Assembly: GCA_009773315.1 (NCBI GenBank) | Contig: WRPE01000005.1 | Span: 26,767 to 90,766, forward strand | From: Syntrophaceae bacterium | Lineage (GTDB): Bacteria > Desulfobacterota > Syntrophia > Syntrophales > Smithellaceae | Length of the DNA: 64,000 bases | Reading direction: 5' to 3' | Part shown: positions 1-8,812 of the stretch, one piece after another | Position numbering within the stretch: the stretch's first letter is position 1 | Layout of the letters: every line of letters starts with the position of its first letter | Notes under the pieces: model-generated | The model's database searches: none | What the model was told of the DNA's origin: nothing | Seen by the model: only the letters and a program-made list of their open reading frames with translations | Program-made: the position numbers and the translations under genes

Positions 1-447
1 GATTACGGCAAACATATCCTCCGATGTCATTTCCGCAATCGCTTTTTTCTCGCCCAGAATTTTAACCGCCGCCTGATAAATCGGCACCGTCCCGATAGCG
101 ACGGTGGCTTTTTCCATGACCGCCTTGCGAATTTGAGCCAGATCACCGCCGGTGGAAAGATCCATTACCGCATCGGCGCCCGCGTCTGTGGCGATTTTTA
201 ATTTTTCCAATTCCAAAGCCAAATCATTATTGTCTCTGGATGTGCCGATATTGGCGTTGACTTTCGTACGCAATCCAAGGCCTATGGCGAGCGGCTTGAT
301 TTTCTGATGGTTCACATTACGGCAAATTACGATAGTACCATCGACCATGCCCTGCTTGATAAATTCCGCCTCAACACCTTCCTGTACCGCGCAGATTTTC
401 ATCTCTTCCGAAATGATCCCTTTGCGGGCTTTTTCTAACTGTGTCAT
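1..447 (-). CDS. thiC: Phosphomethylpyrimidine synthase ThiC (N-terminal part, runs off window start)
   Basis: Minus-strand reading from ATG at 447: MTQLEKARKGIISEEMKICAVQEGVEAEFIKQGMVDGTIVICRNVNH...NANIGTSRDN..., typical ThiC N-terminus; in thiamine operon. Confidence 0.93.
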   Translation of the reverse strand, partial: MTQLEKARKGIISEEMKICAVQEGVEAEFIKQGMVDGTIVICRNVNHQKIKPLAIGLGLRTKVNANIGTSRDNNDLALELEKLKIATDAGADAVMDLSTGGDLAQIRKAVMEKATVAIGTVPIYQAAVKILGEKKAIAEMTSEDMFAVI

Positions 448-471
448 TATTGCCTCCAAACTTTTTTAATA

Positions 472-1269
472 TCATTTACCCAAAATGTTCACCGGCCCAT
501 GACCTTTTCCCAGGAACAGTGAATTTTTAATTGCTTCAGTTACCATCCTTTTCGCCTGCTCGACAGCCGGATACATCCTTTTACCTTGCGCAAGATTTGC
601 TGCCAGCACCGAGGCAAATGTGCAGCCGGTGCCATGTGTGTTTTTTGTTTTGATCCAATCTTCTGAAAACTCGTAATACTGATTCCCGTCATAGAGGATA
701 TCAATGCTGCCGGAGTTCCTTCTGCCGGGCAAATGCCCCCCTTTGATAACAATATTTTCCACACCCAGATCGACAATGACGGCAGCAGCTTTCTTCATCC
801 CCGCAGCCGAACGGATTTTCATCTGAGCCAGAGATTCCGCTTCCGGAATATTCGGTGTGAGAACCCGGGTCAGCGGCAGAAGCCTTTTGACCAGCGCCTG
901 TCGGGCCTGCTCCTGCATCATCGTCCAGCCTCCCTTGGCAATCATCACCGGATCGACAACGACATTTTTTATTCTGTATTGTTCAATCTTCCTGACCACT
1001 GTATTGACCGCACCCGCCGTCAGCATCATGCCGGTTTTTAAAGCATCCGCGCCAATATCGCTCAAGACGGCATCCAGTTGCGCTGCAATGAATCTTTGCG
1101 GCACAGGAAAAATATCCTGAACCCCGCGGGTATTCTGAGCCGTGAGCGCTGTAATCACCGTCAGGCCATAGCAGCCGCAGGCGTGAACGGCTTTCAGGTC
1201 CGCCTGAACGCCTGCTCCGCCACCGGAGTCGGAACCACCAATACATAATATTTTGAACAGCCTATTCAC
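472..1269 (-). CDS. thiD: Bifunctional hydroxymethylpyrimidine kinase/phosphomethylpyrimidine kinase
   Basis: 265 aa; GGSDSGGGAGVQADLKA, KGGHLPG, THGTGCTFASVLAANLAQG motifs of ThiD. Confidence 0.95.
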   Translation of the reverse strand: MNRLFKILCIGGSDSGGGAGVQADLKAVHACGCYGLTVITALTAQNTRGVQDIFPVPQRFIAAQLDAVLSDIGADALKTGMMLTAGAVNTVVRKIEQYRIKNVVVDPVMIAKGGWTMMQEQARQALVKRLLPLTRVLTPNIPEAESLAQMKIRSAAGMKKAAAVIVDLGVENIVIKGGHLPGRRNSGSIDILYDGNQYYEFSEDWIKTKNTHGTGCTFASVLAANLAQGKRMYPAVEQAKRMVTEAIKNSLFLGKGHGPVNILGK

Positions 1270-1953
1270 TCAGTTCGCCTCCGGAAAAACATCTTTTTGC
1301 CAGTACCGGATCACCAGCAGATTTCCCGACTGGATACGGATGACGGCTGGATTACCGGAAATAATATTACTGACACCCCGCGATTCAGACATCATCAACG
1401 CCTCGTCGCTGAGGGTATAGAGAAATCCCCGAAGGGTAACGCCCTCGACTCTGGGACAAAGCGCGATAAGAGAAACCAGACAACCGATGGCGTCTGCAAA
1501 TAGGACTTCGCCGTCCGGCACAAAAGCTTCGCAGTATTCATCCATCAGGCCGGTTTTAATTCCCGCTTCCTTGCCTTTAATCAGCAAAAATAGATTGGCC
1601 AGCGCGTGATCCATCCTTCCACCTTGCGCGCCCCAGATCTCAATGGTTTCCGGTTGCTGCGATAGCGCATAATCCAGGGCCAGAGCCGTATCGGTAAAAT
1701 CCTTCCTGGCCGGAAGCTTAATGATCTTTACTCCCGAACGTTCGTAATGCGCCAGTTGCGACGGCTCAATGGAGTCCATGTCACCCACCAGCATATCCGG
1801 CGTCAACGAGGCTGCTGCCAGGTGGCGCGTGCCGCCGTCACAGCCGATCAACACGCGGTTGCCCGTTTGAGCCATTCTTTTCTGGAAAAAATCCGGATTC
1901 CCCAGGCGACCGCCACTGACAATGATAATGTTTTGATGCATAATGAACCCCAA
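1270..1953 (-). CDS. thiN: Thiamine diphosphokinase
   Basis: GCDGGTRHL, DMLVGDMDSIEP, KDFTDTALALDYAL motifs; adjacent to thiD and TPP riboswitch. Start may be internal Met at 1941. Confidence 0.9.
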   Translation of the reverse strand: MGFIMHQNIIIVSGGRLGNPDFFQKRMAQTGNRVLIGCDGGTRHLAAASLTPDMLVGDMDSIEPSQLAHYERSGVKIIKLPARKDFTDTALALDYALSQQPETIEIWGAQGGRMDHALANLFLLIKGKEAGIKTGLMDEYCEAFVPDGEVLFADAIGCLVSLIALCPRVEGVTLRGFLYTLSDEALMMSESRGVSNIISGNPAVIRIQSGNLLVIRYWQKDVFPEAN

Positions 1954-1976
1954 ACCACGGGCATTCTGCCCTCCGC

Positions 1977-2060
1977 TTTGCGGGATAAGTGAAACGAATC
2001 AATTCCGACCTGTGACCATTAGGTTACGCGTTTCACTTTCGGAATTGAGGTTTCACTAAC
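1977..2060. repeat. Palindromic intergenic element with AGTGAAAC...GTTTCACT ends
   Basis: AAGTGAAACGAATCAATTCCGA ... TCGGAATTGAGGTTTCACTAA imperfect inverted repeat; related arms at ~10928 and ~33546. Confidence 0.6.
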
Positions 2061-2063
2061 AAA

Positions 2064-2100
2064 TAAGCCATACCCTTACACCTGAAAAGGATATGGCTTA
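2064..2100 (-). terminator. Hairpin in riboswitch leader (probable expression platform)
   Basis: AAGCCATATCC / GGGTATGGCTT stem-loop followed by ATTTGTT, between the TPP aptamer and thiN. Confidence 0.65.
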
Positions 2101-2109
2101 GATTGGTTT

Positions 2110-2206
2110 AGAATGATCGCCACTCCCTACGCCGGCATTACCCGGGTCAGGTTCAAAGGGTATAATCTCAGCCGTCCGTTCCACGGATTAAACGGCACCC
2201 CGCGAA
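2110..2206 (-). promoter_or_regulatory. TPP riboswitch (THI element)
   Basis: Minus strand GCGGGGTGCC...GGCTGAGATTATACCCTTTGAACCTGACCCGGGTAATGCCGGCGTAGGGAGTGGC matches TPP aptamer consensus; upstream of thiN. Confidence 0.95.
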
Positions 2207-2335
2207 CAAAAATTAATACATTAACTTTCAAAAAGCAATCTCAATTTCACAACCGTTCGGATCTCCGGCAATACTGCATATGCCGTTACCCGGCTGCTGA
2301 ATAACTTCAAATTTTCCTGCTTCATTGCAGAAGAT

Positions 2336-3676
2336 TTATTTCATCTCGGCCAATTTTCGTTGCAACTGGCGAAGTGTAATGCCAAGAATCCGGGCGGTCT
2401 CGCGGCGGTTGCCGCCGGTGGAATTTAAAACAAACATCATGTGGGCCGTGTCATTTTCTTTGAGTGTGCAAAGACTGCGGCTCGATAAGGAAGGCGGAAC
2501 CTCGGGCGCTCCATTCCCGCCTAAATGCGCAGGCAGGATGACCGGTCCGTAGGCCAGTAAAACGGCATTCTCGACCATCTGTGACAATTCACGGATGTTT
2601 CCGGGGTAATCTTTATGCGTAAGCAGTTGCATGGCTTCGGGGCTGATGCCATCAATGCTTTTTTTATGACGCAGACAAGCCTTCTGCAAAAAGTGGGCGG
2701 CCAGAAGCGCGATATCCCCTCTTCTCTCTCTGAGCGGCGGCAGGCAGACATAAGCGGACTTGAGCCGGTACATCAGATCGATACGAAATTTTCCTTCCTG
2801 ACAGGCCGCTTCCAGATTGGTATTGGTCGCTGAAATAAGCCGGATGTCCACACGCACGGGACTTTTCGCGCCGAGTGGCGTGAAGGTCTTGTCTTCCAGA
2901 ACGCGCAGGAGCTTGGATTGTAATCCAATCGGCAGTTCGCCGATTTCATCCAGAAAAAGTGTACCCCTGTCCGCCTGTTCAAAAAAACCCGCGTGGGCGC
3001 TCTCGGCACCGGTGAATGCCCCTCTGGCGTGCCCGAAAAACTGGCTCTCAAACATCGTCGCAGGTATGGCGGATACATTGACGGCCACAAAAGGGCCGGC
3101 AGGCCCCGGTCCCGCCCGGTGAATTCCCCGCGCCATCAATTCCTTTCCTGTTCCCGACTCGCCGGTGATCAGAATCGGATTGCCGCTGCGCGCCATCACC
3201 TGAGCGTAGGATATCAGGGCCTTCACCTGTTTATCCTGCGTAATCGTGTCGGCAAACGCCGTCGGAATGTCAACCGCCTCACGACTGGCGTTGATGGAAA
3301 GACCGGCCAGCAGCCCTTTTCTTTCATAGGCTCTTTCGATGGATAAAAAAAGCAATTCATTGTCCACGGGTTTGACCAGATAATCATAAGCACCTTGGCG
3401 CATGGCCCGCACGGTGGTCTGAATATCATCAACGGCGGTCAGAATGATAAATTCCGTCCCCGAACAAAAAGGCTTGGTGGATTCGAGCACCTGCATCCCG
3501 TCAATATCAGGCATCAGCAGGTCCAGAAGAACAATGTCAAAGTTTTCCTGTCGAATCCTCTTAATCGCTTCCCTGCCGTTATCGCAGGCCTCGGCGTTCT
3601 TAATGCCGCGCCACTTGAGAATTCTCTTTACCGAAGAAAGAGACACCTCTTCATCATCGACAATCAATATTTTCAT
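2336..3676 (-). CDS. Sigma54-dependent NtrC-family response regulator (REC-AAA-HTH)
   Basis: REC domain, GESGTGKE Walker A, GAFTGA motif, C-terminal Fis-type HTH. Confidence 0.95.
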   Translation of the reverse strand: MKILIVDDEEVSLSSVKRILKWRGIKNAEACDNGREAIKRIRQENFDIVLLDLLMPDIDGMQVLESTKPFCSGTEFIILTAVDDIQTTVRAMRQGAYDYLVKPVDNELLFLSIERAYERKGLLAGLSINASREAVDIPTAFADTITQDKQVKALISYAQVMARSGNPILITGESGTGKELMARGIHRAGPGPAGPFVAVNVSAIPATMFESQFFGHARGAFTGAESAHAGFFEQADRGTLFLDEIGELPIGLQSKLLRVLEDKTFTPLGAKSPVRVDIRLISATNTNLEAACQEGKFRIDLMYRLKSAYVCLPPLRERRGDIALLAAHFLQKACLRHKKSIDGISPEAMQLLTHKDYPGNIRELSQMVENAVLLAYGPVILPAHLGGNGAPEVPPSLSSRSLCTLKENDTAHMMFVLNSTGGNRRETARILGITLRQLQRKLAEMK

Positions 3677-5895
3677 AGCTGTTGTCTCCCCAAGTCATGG
3701 ATGATCTTTTGAAGCTGATCGATGTTAAACGGTTTATGCAGCGTGTGGTCAGGCACTATCTTGATCTGAGCAGGCGGCTTGAGCGCTTTGCGGTCGGTCG
3801 CGTACAGAATGACCGGAAGGAGCGGAAATTTCGCGCGGATTTTTTCCAGCAGATACCAGCCGTCAAACCCCTTGAGGCGTATTTCCGATACGACGATATC
3901 CACCTCCGGATTCTCCGCCAGGAAGTTGAGAACGTCCTCTGGTTTGTCCTCGGCTTCCGAACGCCAGATCACGGCATCCACGAAATTGGCCTTGAGTTCT
4001 TTGAGATATTTAACATTGTGGTCCACGCATAAAATAGCCGGATAAAAGCTGATGTCGGTCTCGCCGTCCACAGGGAGATAAATGGAAAAACGGCTGCCCT
4101 TGCCCGGACGCGATAAAACGCTGATCAGCCCATGGTGTTCCTTGATCAGACCATAGGAAATGGAAAGCCCCAGCCCCGTCCCTTCACGCTCCCGTCTGGT
4201 TGTAAAAAAGGGGTCGAAAATCTGCTCCATAATTTTGCGTTCAATCCCCTTCCCGTTGTCTTCAATATCTACCACAACGGCTTTTAAACGTTCGATATGA
4301 CGGCAGCGGATCCGAATCAAGCCTTTTTGCCCCGCTGGAATCGCCTGATGGGCGTTAATGAGCAGATTGGCAATCACCTGCTCGATTTTCTGAAAATGCC
4401 CGGAGATGGGAGGAATATTTTCGGAAATTTCCTGATCGATTTTGGATACGGTTCTTCTGACCTGCGCGCCCACAATCATCAGGGCGCCCGCGATCACCTC
4501 CGGCACGGCGACCAGTTTCTTCTGAGCGGTCTCATCGGAACGTGAAAACTCCTTCAAGCTGGTAATGACCCGGCTGATCCGGTTGGCTCCGATTTTAAAC
4601 GCCTGGATAATCTCCTGCATGTTATGGCAGACTTCTTCATAGGACAAGCCGCGTTTTTCCCAATCGGGATGATGGGCGCTCGAGCGGGAGAGAATGGTCT
4701 CCACCGTGTTCCAGATTTCTTCCAGAATCGGAACATTATAGGCAATAAAGCTGACGGGGTTATTGATTTCGTGCGCAACACCGGCTACCACCTCGCCCAG
4801 TGCGGTCAGCTTGTGCGTTTGAATCATCTGCTGGAGCCGCAGCTCTCCTTCCTGACGGATTCTCTTGTCTTCCGTCACATCCTGCCATGCGCCGACAATG
4901 TAACTGGTGGAACCGGCCGGATGCTGAACAATCCGCCAGTAATCGGAAAACCAGCGGTAGGAATCATCCATTACCCGGAAACGGTAACTATAACGGTGAA
5001 ACCCCTTGGCGCGTTCGTTTTGCAAATCGGCAAGGATGCGTTCCTGATCGTCCGGATGAATATGCTCTCTCCAGAAGCTCTCGTCATCGACAAAACACGG
5101 CGCGGGATAGCCGGTAATCTCCTCAATCGTGTTACTGACAAAAGTCAGCGCGCAATTCCCATCGGCCTTGCGGGTATAGGACACAATCGGCAGGGATTCC
5201 AGAAGCAGGGAAAGATGATCGGTGGTCTGTTTGAGGGCTTTTTGCGTGCGGTGACGCTCCATCAGTTCATTGAGCAGCGCCTCGTTGACCTGGGCCAGTT
5301 CCGCCGTTCTGGTCTGAACGCGTTCTTCCAGCTCTTCTTGCGCCTTCAGTAACGCTTCCTTCGCTTTCTTCCGTCGGGTAATATCTTCCAGCGTTTCGAT
5401 CGCGCCGATCAGTTCACCAGCCGCGTTGCGAACAATGGCTGCCGTAAATCGCAGCCATTTGCCCTGATTGCCCAACTCCGGAAAAAAATCTATGGCTTCA
5501 TAGGCTTCATCCAGCAGTTTGGACTTGGTATACTTGCCGGCATACCATCTGGAAAGATTGTCCTGTTCACGGCTCACCAGAAGATCCGCCATGCAGGGGC
5601 GCTTCTTGCTGTAAAATGCCCGCCATTGCTGGGACGTACCGATGACGTCTTCGGCCTTGATTTTGGTGAGTTCCTCGAGGGCTTTATTCCAGTATAGGAT
5701 GTGGTGATCTTTGCCGATCACAAACGCGGGAATAGGTGAACCGCCAATGACGCTCTTCAGACGCTGCTCGTTTTCTTTCAGCTCCTCTTCCGCGCGTTTT
5801 CTTTTGATTTCCGATTGCCGGAGCTCTTTGAGTTGACGTCGTAATGTCTGAATTTCCTGGATAGGATAGTCGTCACTGTCTGGTCTGCCCGTCAT
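3673..5895 (-). CDS. PAS-domain sensor histidine kinase with C-terminal receiver domain
   Basis: Two PAS/PAC regions, HisKA (GEVVAGVAHEINNP), HATPase (GTGLGLSISYGLIKEHHG), C-terminal REC-like; overlaps the RR gene. Confidence 0.93.
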   Translation of the reverse strand: MTGRPDSDDYPIQEIQTLRRQLKELRQSEIKRKRAEEELKENEQRLKSVIGGSPIPAFVIGKDHHILYWNKALEELTKIKAEDVIGTSQQWRAFYSKKRPCMADLLVSREQDNLSRWYAGKYTKSKLLDEAYEAIDFFPELGNQGKWLRFTAAIVRNAAGELIGAIETLEDITRRKKAKEALLKAQEELEERVQTRTAELAQVNEALLNELMERHRTQKALKQTTDHLSLLLESLPIVSYTRKADGNCALTFVSNTIEEITGYPAPCFVDDESFWREHIHPDDQERILADLQNERAKGFHRYSYRFRVMDDSYRWFSDYWRIVQHPAGSTSYIVGAWQDVTEDKRIRQEGELRLQQMIQTHKLTALGEVVAGVAHEINNPVSFIAYNVPILEEIWNTVETILSRSSAHHPDWEKRGLSYEEVCHNMQEIIQAFKIGANRISRVITSLKEFSRSDETAQKKLVAVPEVIAGALMIVGAQVRRTVSKIDQEISENIPPISGHFQKIEQVIANLLINAHQAIPAGQKGLIRIRCRHIERLKAVVVDIEDNGKGIERKIMEQIFDPFFTTRREREGTGLGLSISYGLIKEHHGLISVLSRPGKGSRFSIYLPVDGETDISFYPAILCVDHNVKYLKELKANFVDAVIWRSEAEDKPEDVLNFLAENPEVDIVVSEIRLKGFDGWYLLEKIRAKFPLLPVILYATDRKALKPPAQIKIVPDHTLHKPFNIDQLQKIIHDLGRQQL

Positions 5896-5907
5896 GATTC
5901 CGCCCCT

Positions 5908-7590
5908 TTACCTGAAGTTGAGAGCTAATTCGATAGTCTCATCAACATAGATGGGAGGGAAATGTTCTCCGCGGTATTTCAGCAGGACATCCGCCATGCA
6001 GCCCAGGAACGCGGCTGCCACAGCAGGATCAAATTGATTTCCGGCGCCACTTTCTAGAATGCGGAGAACCTTGGGCAAAGGCATGGGGTCGTAACTCATC
6101 GTTTCCGTCTCCGTATATTTCGGGTAATCACGGGCCGATGTCAGGGCATCAAAAACATCCGCTACTGCAAGAATTCGGGCGCACAGGGGAATATCCTCCC
6201 CCTGGAGTTTATCGGGATAGCCACTACCGTCGAAACGTTCGTGGTGGTGAGACGCAATAAATGGTACTTGTGACAATGCTTTGGAGAAATGGAAGTTATC
6301 GAGGATTTCTTTTGTTCTTCCAGCGTGCATCTCCATTTCCATCCGTTCCGCCGTCGTAAACTGGCCGCTTTTGAGGAGCACGGCGTCTTTAGTGCCGATC
6401 TTGCCGATATCATGAAGAAGGCCTGCATATTTGATCAATTCCCTCTCTTCTGGTCCGATGCCCATACTGCGGGCAATCATCAGAGAATATTCCATTACCC
6501 GTTCCGAATGTCCGGCGGTCAGATGGTGTCTGGCGTCAACAGTCGCGGAAAGTGTGCGCATTGAACTTTCGAAAGAAAGCTTGAGCTCATCGATCAACTG
6601 AGCGTTTTCGATGGCAATCGCCATCTGGGAGGCCAACGACTTCAACAGGTTCTCATCCTCATCGTTAAATACCCCACCGCCCTGTTTATTTATTACCTGA
6701 ATGACGGCGATTCTCCCCCCTGAACGATTGTTAATCGGCATGCACAAAACGGTCTTTGTGCGGAAATTCTGTTGTAGATCAAACTCACGTTTGAAATAGG
6801 GCAGTTCCCAGGCATCTGCGGTGTTGACAATTTCTCCCGTTTTGGCCACAAACCCGCTGATTCCTTCCCCGATAGGCAGTGAGAAATACTCAATTTCTTC
6901 CGCAACGGTGGTCCAGATTTCATTTCGATCCCAGTCGATTAAATACAGGCTTGTTCGTTCGGCATTCATGATTTTGGTGACGCGGCTGATAATCAGGGGA
7001 AAGAGGTTTGCAAACTCCACTTCTGCCGTCAGGTCAAGGGCAATCTCCAGAAGATTAGATATTTTTTTATTTGACGAGATTTGCTTCGCTAGAAGTTGAC
7101 TGTTATCAAAGGCCAGGCGCCGTTCTTTCAGGATACGATACAGCTTGCTATTGAGCTCTGTCGCTGTAAAAGGTTCTTTGATAAAATCATTGGCGCCGGC
7201 GGTAACAATTGATTCGTATGTAAAGTCATCATCATAACCTGTAACGACTACGAAAGGAATATCAGATTGAATCTTGCGAACATCGGAAATTAAATGGAGA
7301 CCCTCCATTGTTTCGATATCGGCAATCACTATATCGAAGTGCCGCTTTTCGATAATATCCATGGCCGCATCCTTGCAATTCACCGCCATGCATTGAAATC
7401 CGCAGGAGATCACAAGCTCCGTCATCATCAAACTGGCTTGGGGATCATTATCCACAACAAGAACTGCTTCGTGATTCGTCATGCTGTCCATTGCTATCAC
7501 CAATTGTTGTTTGAATAGAATATTAAAAAGATTATAATGGATTGTATGGACCGTGTCAATGCCGGAGACAATAGGCATATGCCTGCGCAT
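5908..7590 (-). CDS. Response regulator with GAF and HD-GYP domains (c-di-GMP phosphodiesterase-like)
   Basis: REC (VLVVDNDPQASL), GAF, HD-GYP (LLHDIGKIGTKD, ASHHHERFDGSGYPDKLQGEDIP). Start may be internal Met at 7491. Confidence 0.92.
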   Translation of the reverse strand: MRRHMPIVSGIDTVHTIHYNLFNILFKQQLVIAMDSMTNHEAVLVVDNDPQASLMMTELVISCGFQCMAVNCKDAAMDIIEKRHFDIVIADIETMEGLHLISDVRKIQSDIPFVVVTGYDDDFTYESIVTAGANDFIKEPFTATELNSKLYRILKERRLAFDNSQLLAKQISSNKKISNLLEIALDLTAEVEFANLFPLIISRVTKIMNAERTSLYLIDWDRNEIWTTVAEEIEYFSLPIGEGISGFVAKTGEIVNTADAWELPYFKREFDLQQNFRTKTVLCMPINNRSGGRIAVIQVINKQGGGVFNDEDENLLKSLASQMAIAIENAQLIDELKLSFESSMRTLSATVDARHHLTAGHSERVMEYSLMIARSMGIGPEERELIKYAGLLHDIGKIGTKDAVLLKSGQFTTAERMEMEMHAGRTKEILDNFHFSKALSQVPFIASHHHERFDGSGYPDKLQGEDIPLCARILAVADVFDALTSARDYPKYTETETMSYDPMPLPKVLRILESGAGNQFDPAVAAAFLGCMADVLLKYRGEHFPPIYVDETIELALNFR

Positions 7591-7637
7591 CTATTTCATC
7601 AAGGCGTGCGGCAAAAATGGTTTTTCCCTGACCGGTA

Positions 7638-8291
7638 CTAATATTTAATCATGTCAATCTTTGTCAGCACCGACTGATTCGAGACACGCGGGGCATTCAC
7701 CATATTCCATGCAACATACTGCTCAGCGTAGGTACTTTCAGCAGACATCCCATCCACGGGCACGATGACCTGCATCCCCCGGAATGCCGCCCCGCTGGCC
7801 GTATACAGAACTGCCCCGTGCGCTGCCGTCCCTGTTACAATGACAGTTTTTATACCCTTTTCCTTAAGGATTTTCTCCAGATCCGTCCCAAGGAATTTAT
7901 CGGGCCCCGATGTCACCACAGGCTCCTTCCCGAGAGGCGCCAACTCCTTGGCAATATCGGCAACAGTTGCCCCGGGGGAAAGGCTGTACACCACGAAGAT
8001 CCCTTTCGAGCGCGCCTCCGTAAGAAGCTTTTGAACCTTCGGAATAGAAGCAATACAGCGGGGGCGTCTTTCTGTATTACAGGTCTGCTTGTTAAAATCG
8101 AGCAGCAGGAGCGCTGTCACCTTCGGATCTACCGTCACAGATTTTAATTCCGGCGCAGAAGGAACCTTCACTGTGCTCCATTCTTCAATGATATTCTGTG
8201 CTGATACGGGGTAGCAAAGTAGAACCATTGCACAAAGGCAACAAATTAAAAGCGCAGCTTGCCGACATGCCGTTTTTTGTATCGTCTTCAT
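7638..8291 (-). CDS. Isochorismatase-family cysteine hydrolase with signal peptide
   Basis: ALLLLDFNKQTCN, VIVTGTAAHGAVLYTASGAAFRGMQVIVPVDGMSA; start chosen at MKTIQKTACRQAALLICC, giving a signal peptide. Confidence 0.85.
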   Translation of the reverse strand: MKTIQKTACRQAALLICCLCAMVLLCYPVSAQNIIEEWSTVKVPSAPELKSVTVDPKVTALLLLDFNKQTCNTERRPRCIASIPKVQKLLTEARSKGIFVVYSLSPGATVADIAKELAPLGKEPVVTSGPDKFLGTDLEKILKEKGIKTVIVTGTAAHGAVLYTASGAAFRGMQVIVPVDGMSAESTYAEQYVAWNMVNAPRVSNQSVLTKIDMIKY

Positions 8292-8469
8292 TTTACTCTC
8301 CTTTCCAATTAGCATTACTACAAAAATCATATCTGATGCCGTCAACAACCATCGTGCAAGATAAATGAAGCTGAAAACTTTGGAAGAACCGGTGTGATAA
8401 AAACACACCTCTCTATTAACTGTCAATCTTTTATACTGAGTTCGGCTTTACACGAGCCATCGCATCATC

Positions 8470-8572
8470 AATCAACCACCTCGCGAGCTCGCTTTCGAGT
8501 ATGAAATGAACGTCATTATATCGTGAGCAAGCTCACGGAGAATTAACGCTCGTCCCGCAAAAGCGGGATTAA
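8470..8572 (+). repeat. Dispersed ~100-bp intergenic repeat, copy 1
   Basis: AATCAACCACCTCGCGAGCTCGCTTTCGAGTATGAAATGAACGTCATTATATCG...CGCTCGTCCCGCAAAAGCGGGATTAA; near-identical inverted copy at 43181..43281. Confidence 0.9.
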
Positions 8573-8812
8573 AAGGCTTGAAATATCTGGCGATATTTTA
8601 TTCAACGATTACATCTTGACACGCCTGCCCCGTTACCTTATAAAACCCATCGTCCGGTAAACGGAAACAAAGCTCGTTTTCCTGCGATTCTTTCTGGCGT
8701 TGCGCATTCAGGATGATACCACGCGGCAAGGAGAAAGGCGGCAATATTTCGCCCATGCAGGCTTATGACACGGGATATCAAATCAGGACTGCCGGGCGAA
8801 AGGAGTAATCTG

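Noticed and set aside
4624-5352. 242-aa plus-strand ORF opposite the histidine kinase
   Set aside because: Antisense shadow of conserved PAS/kinase coding sequence.
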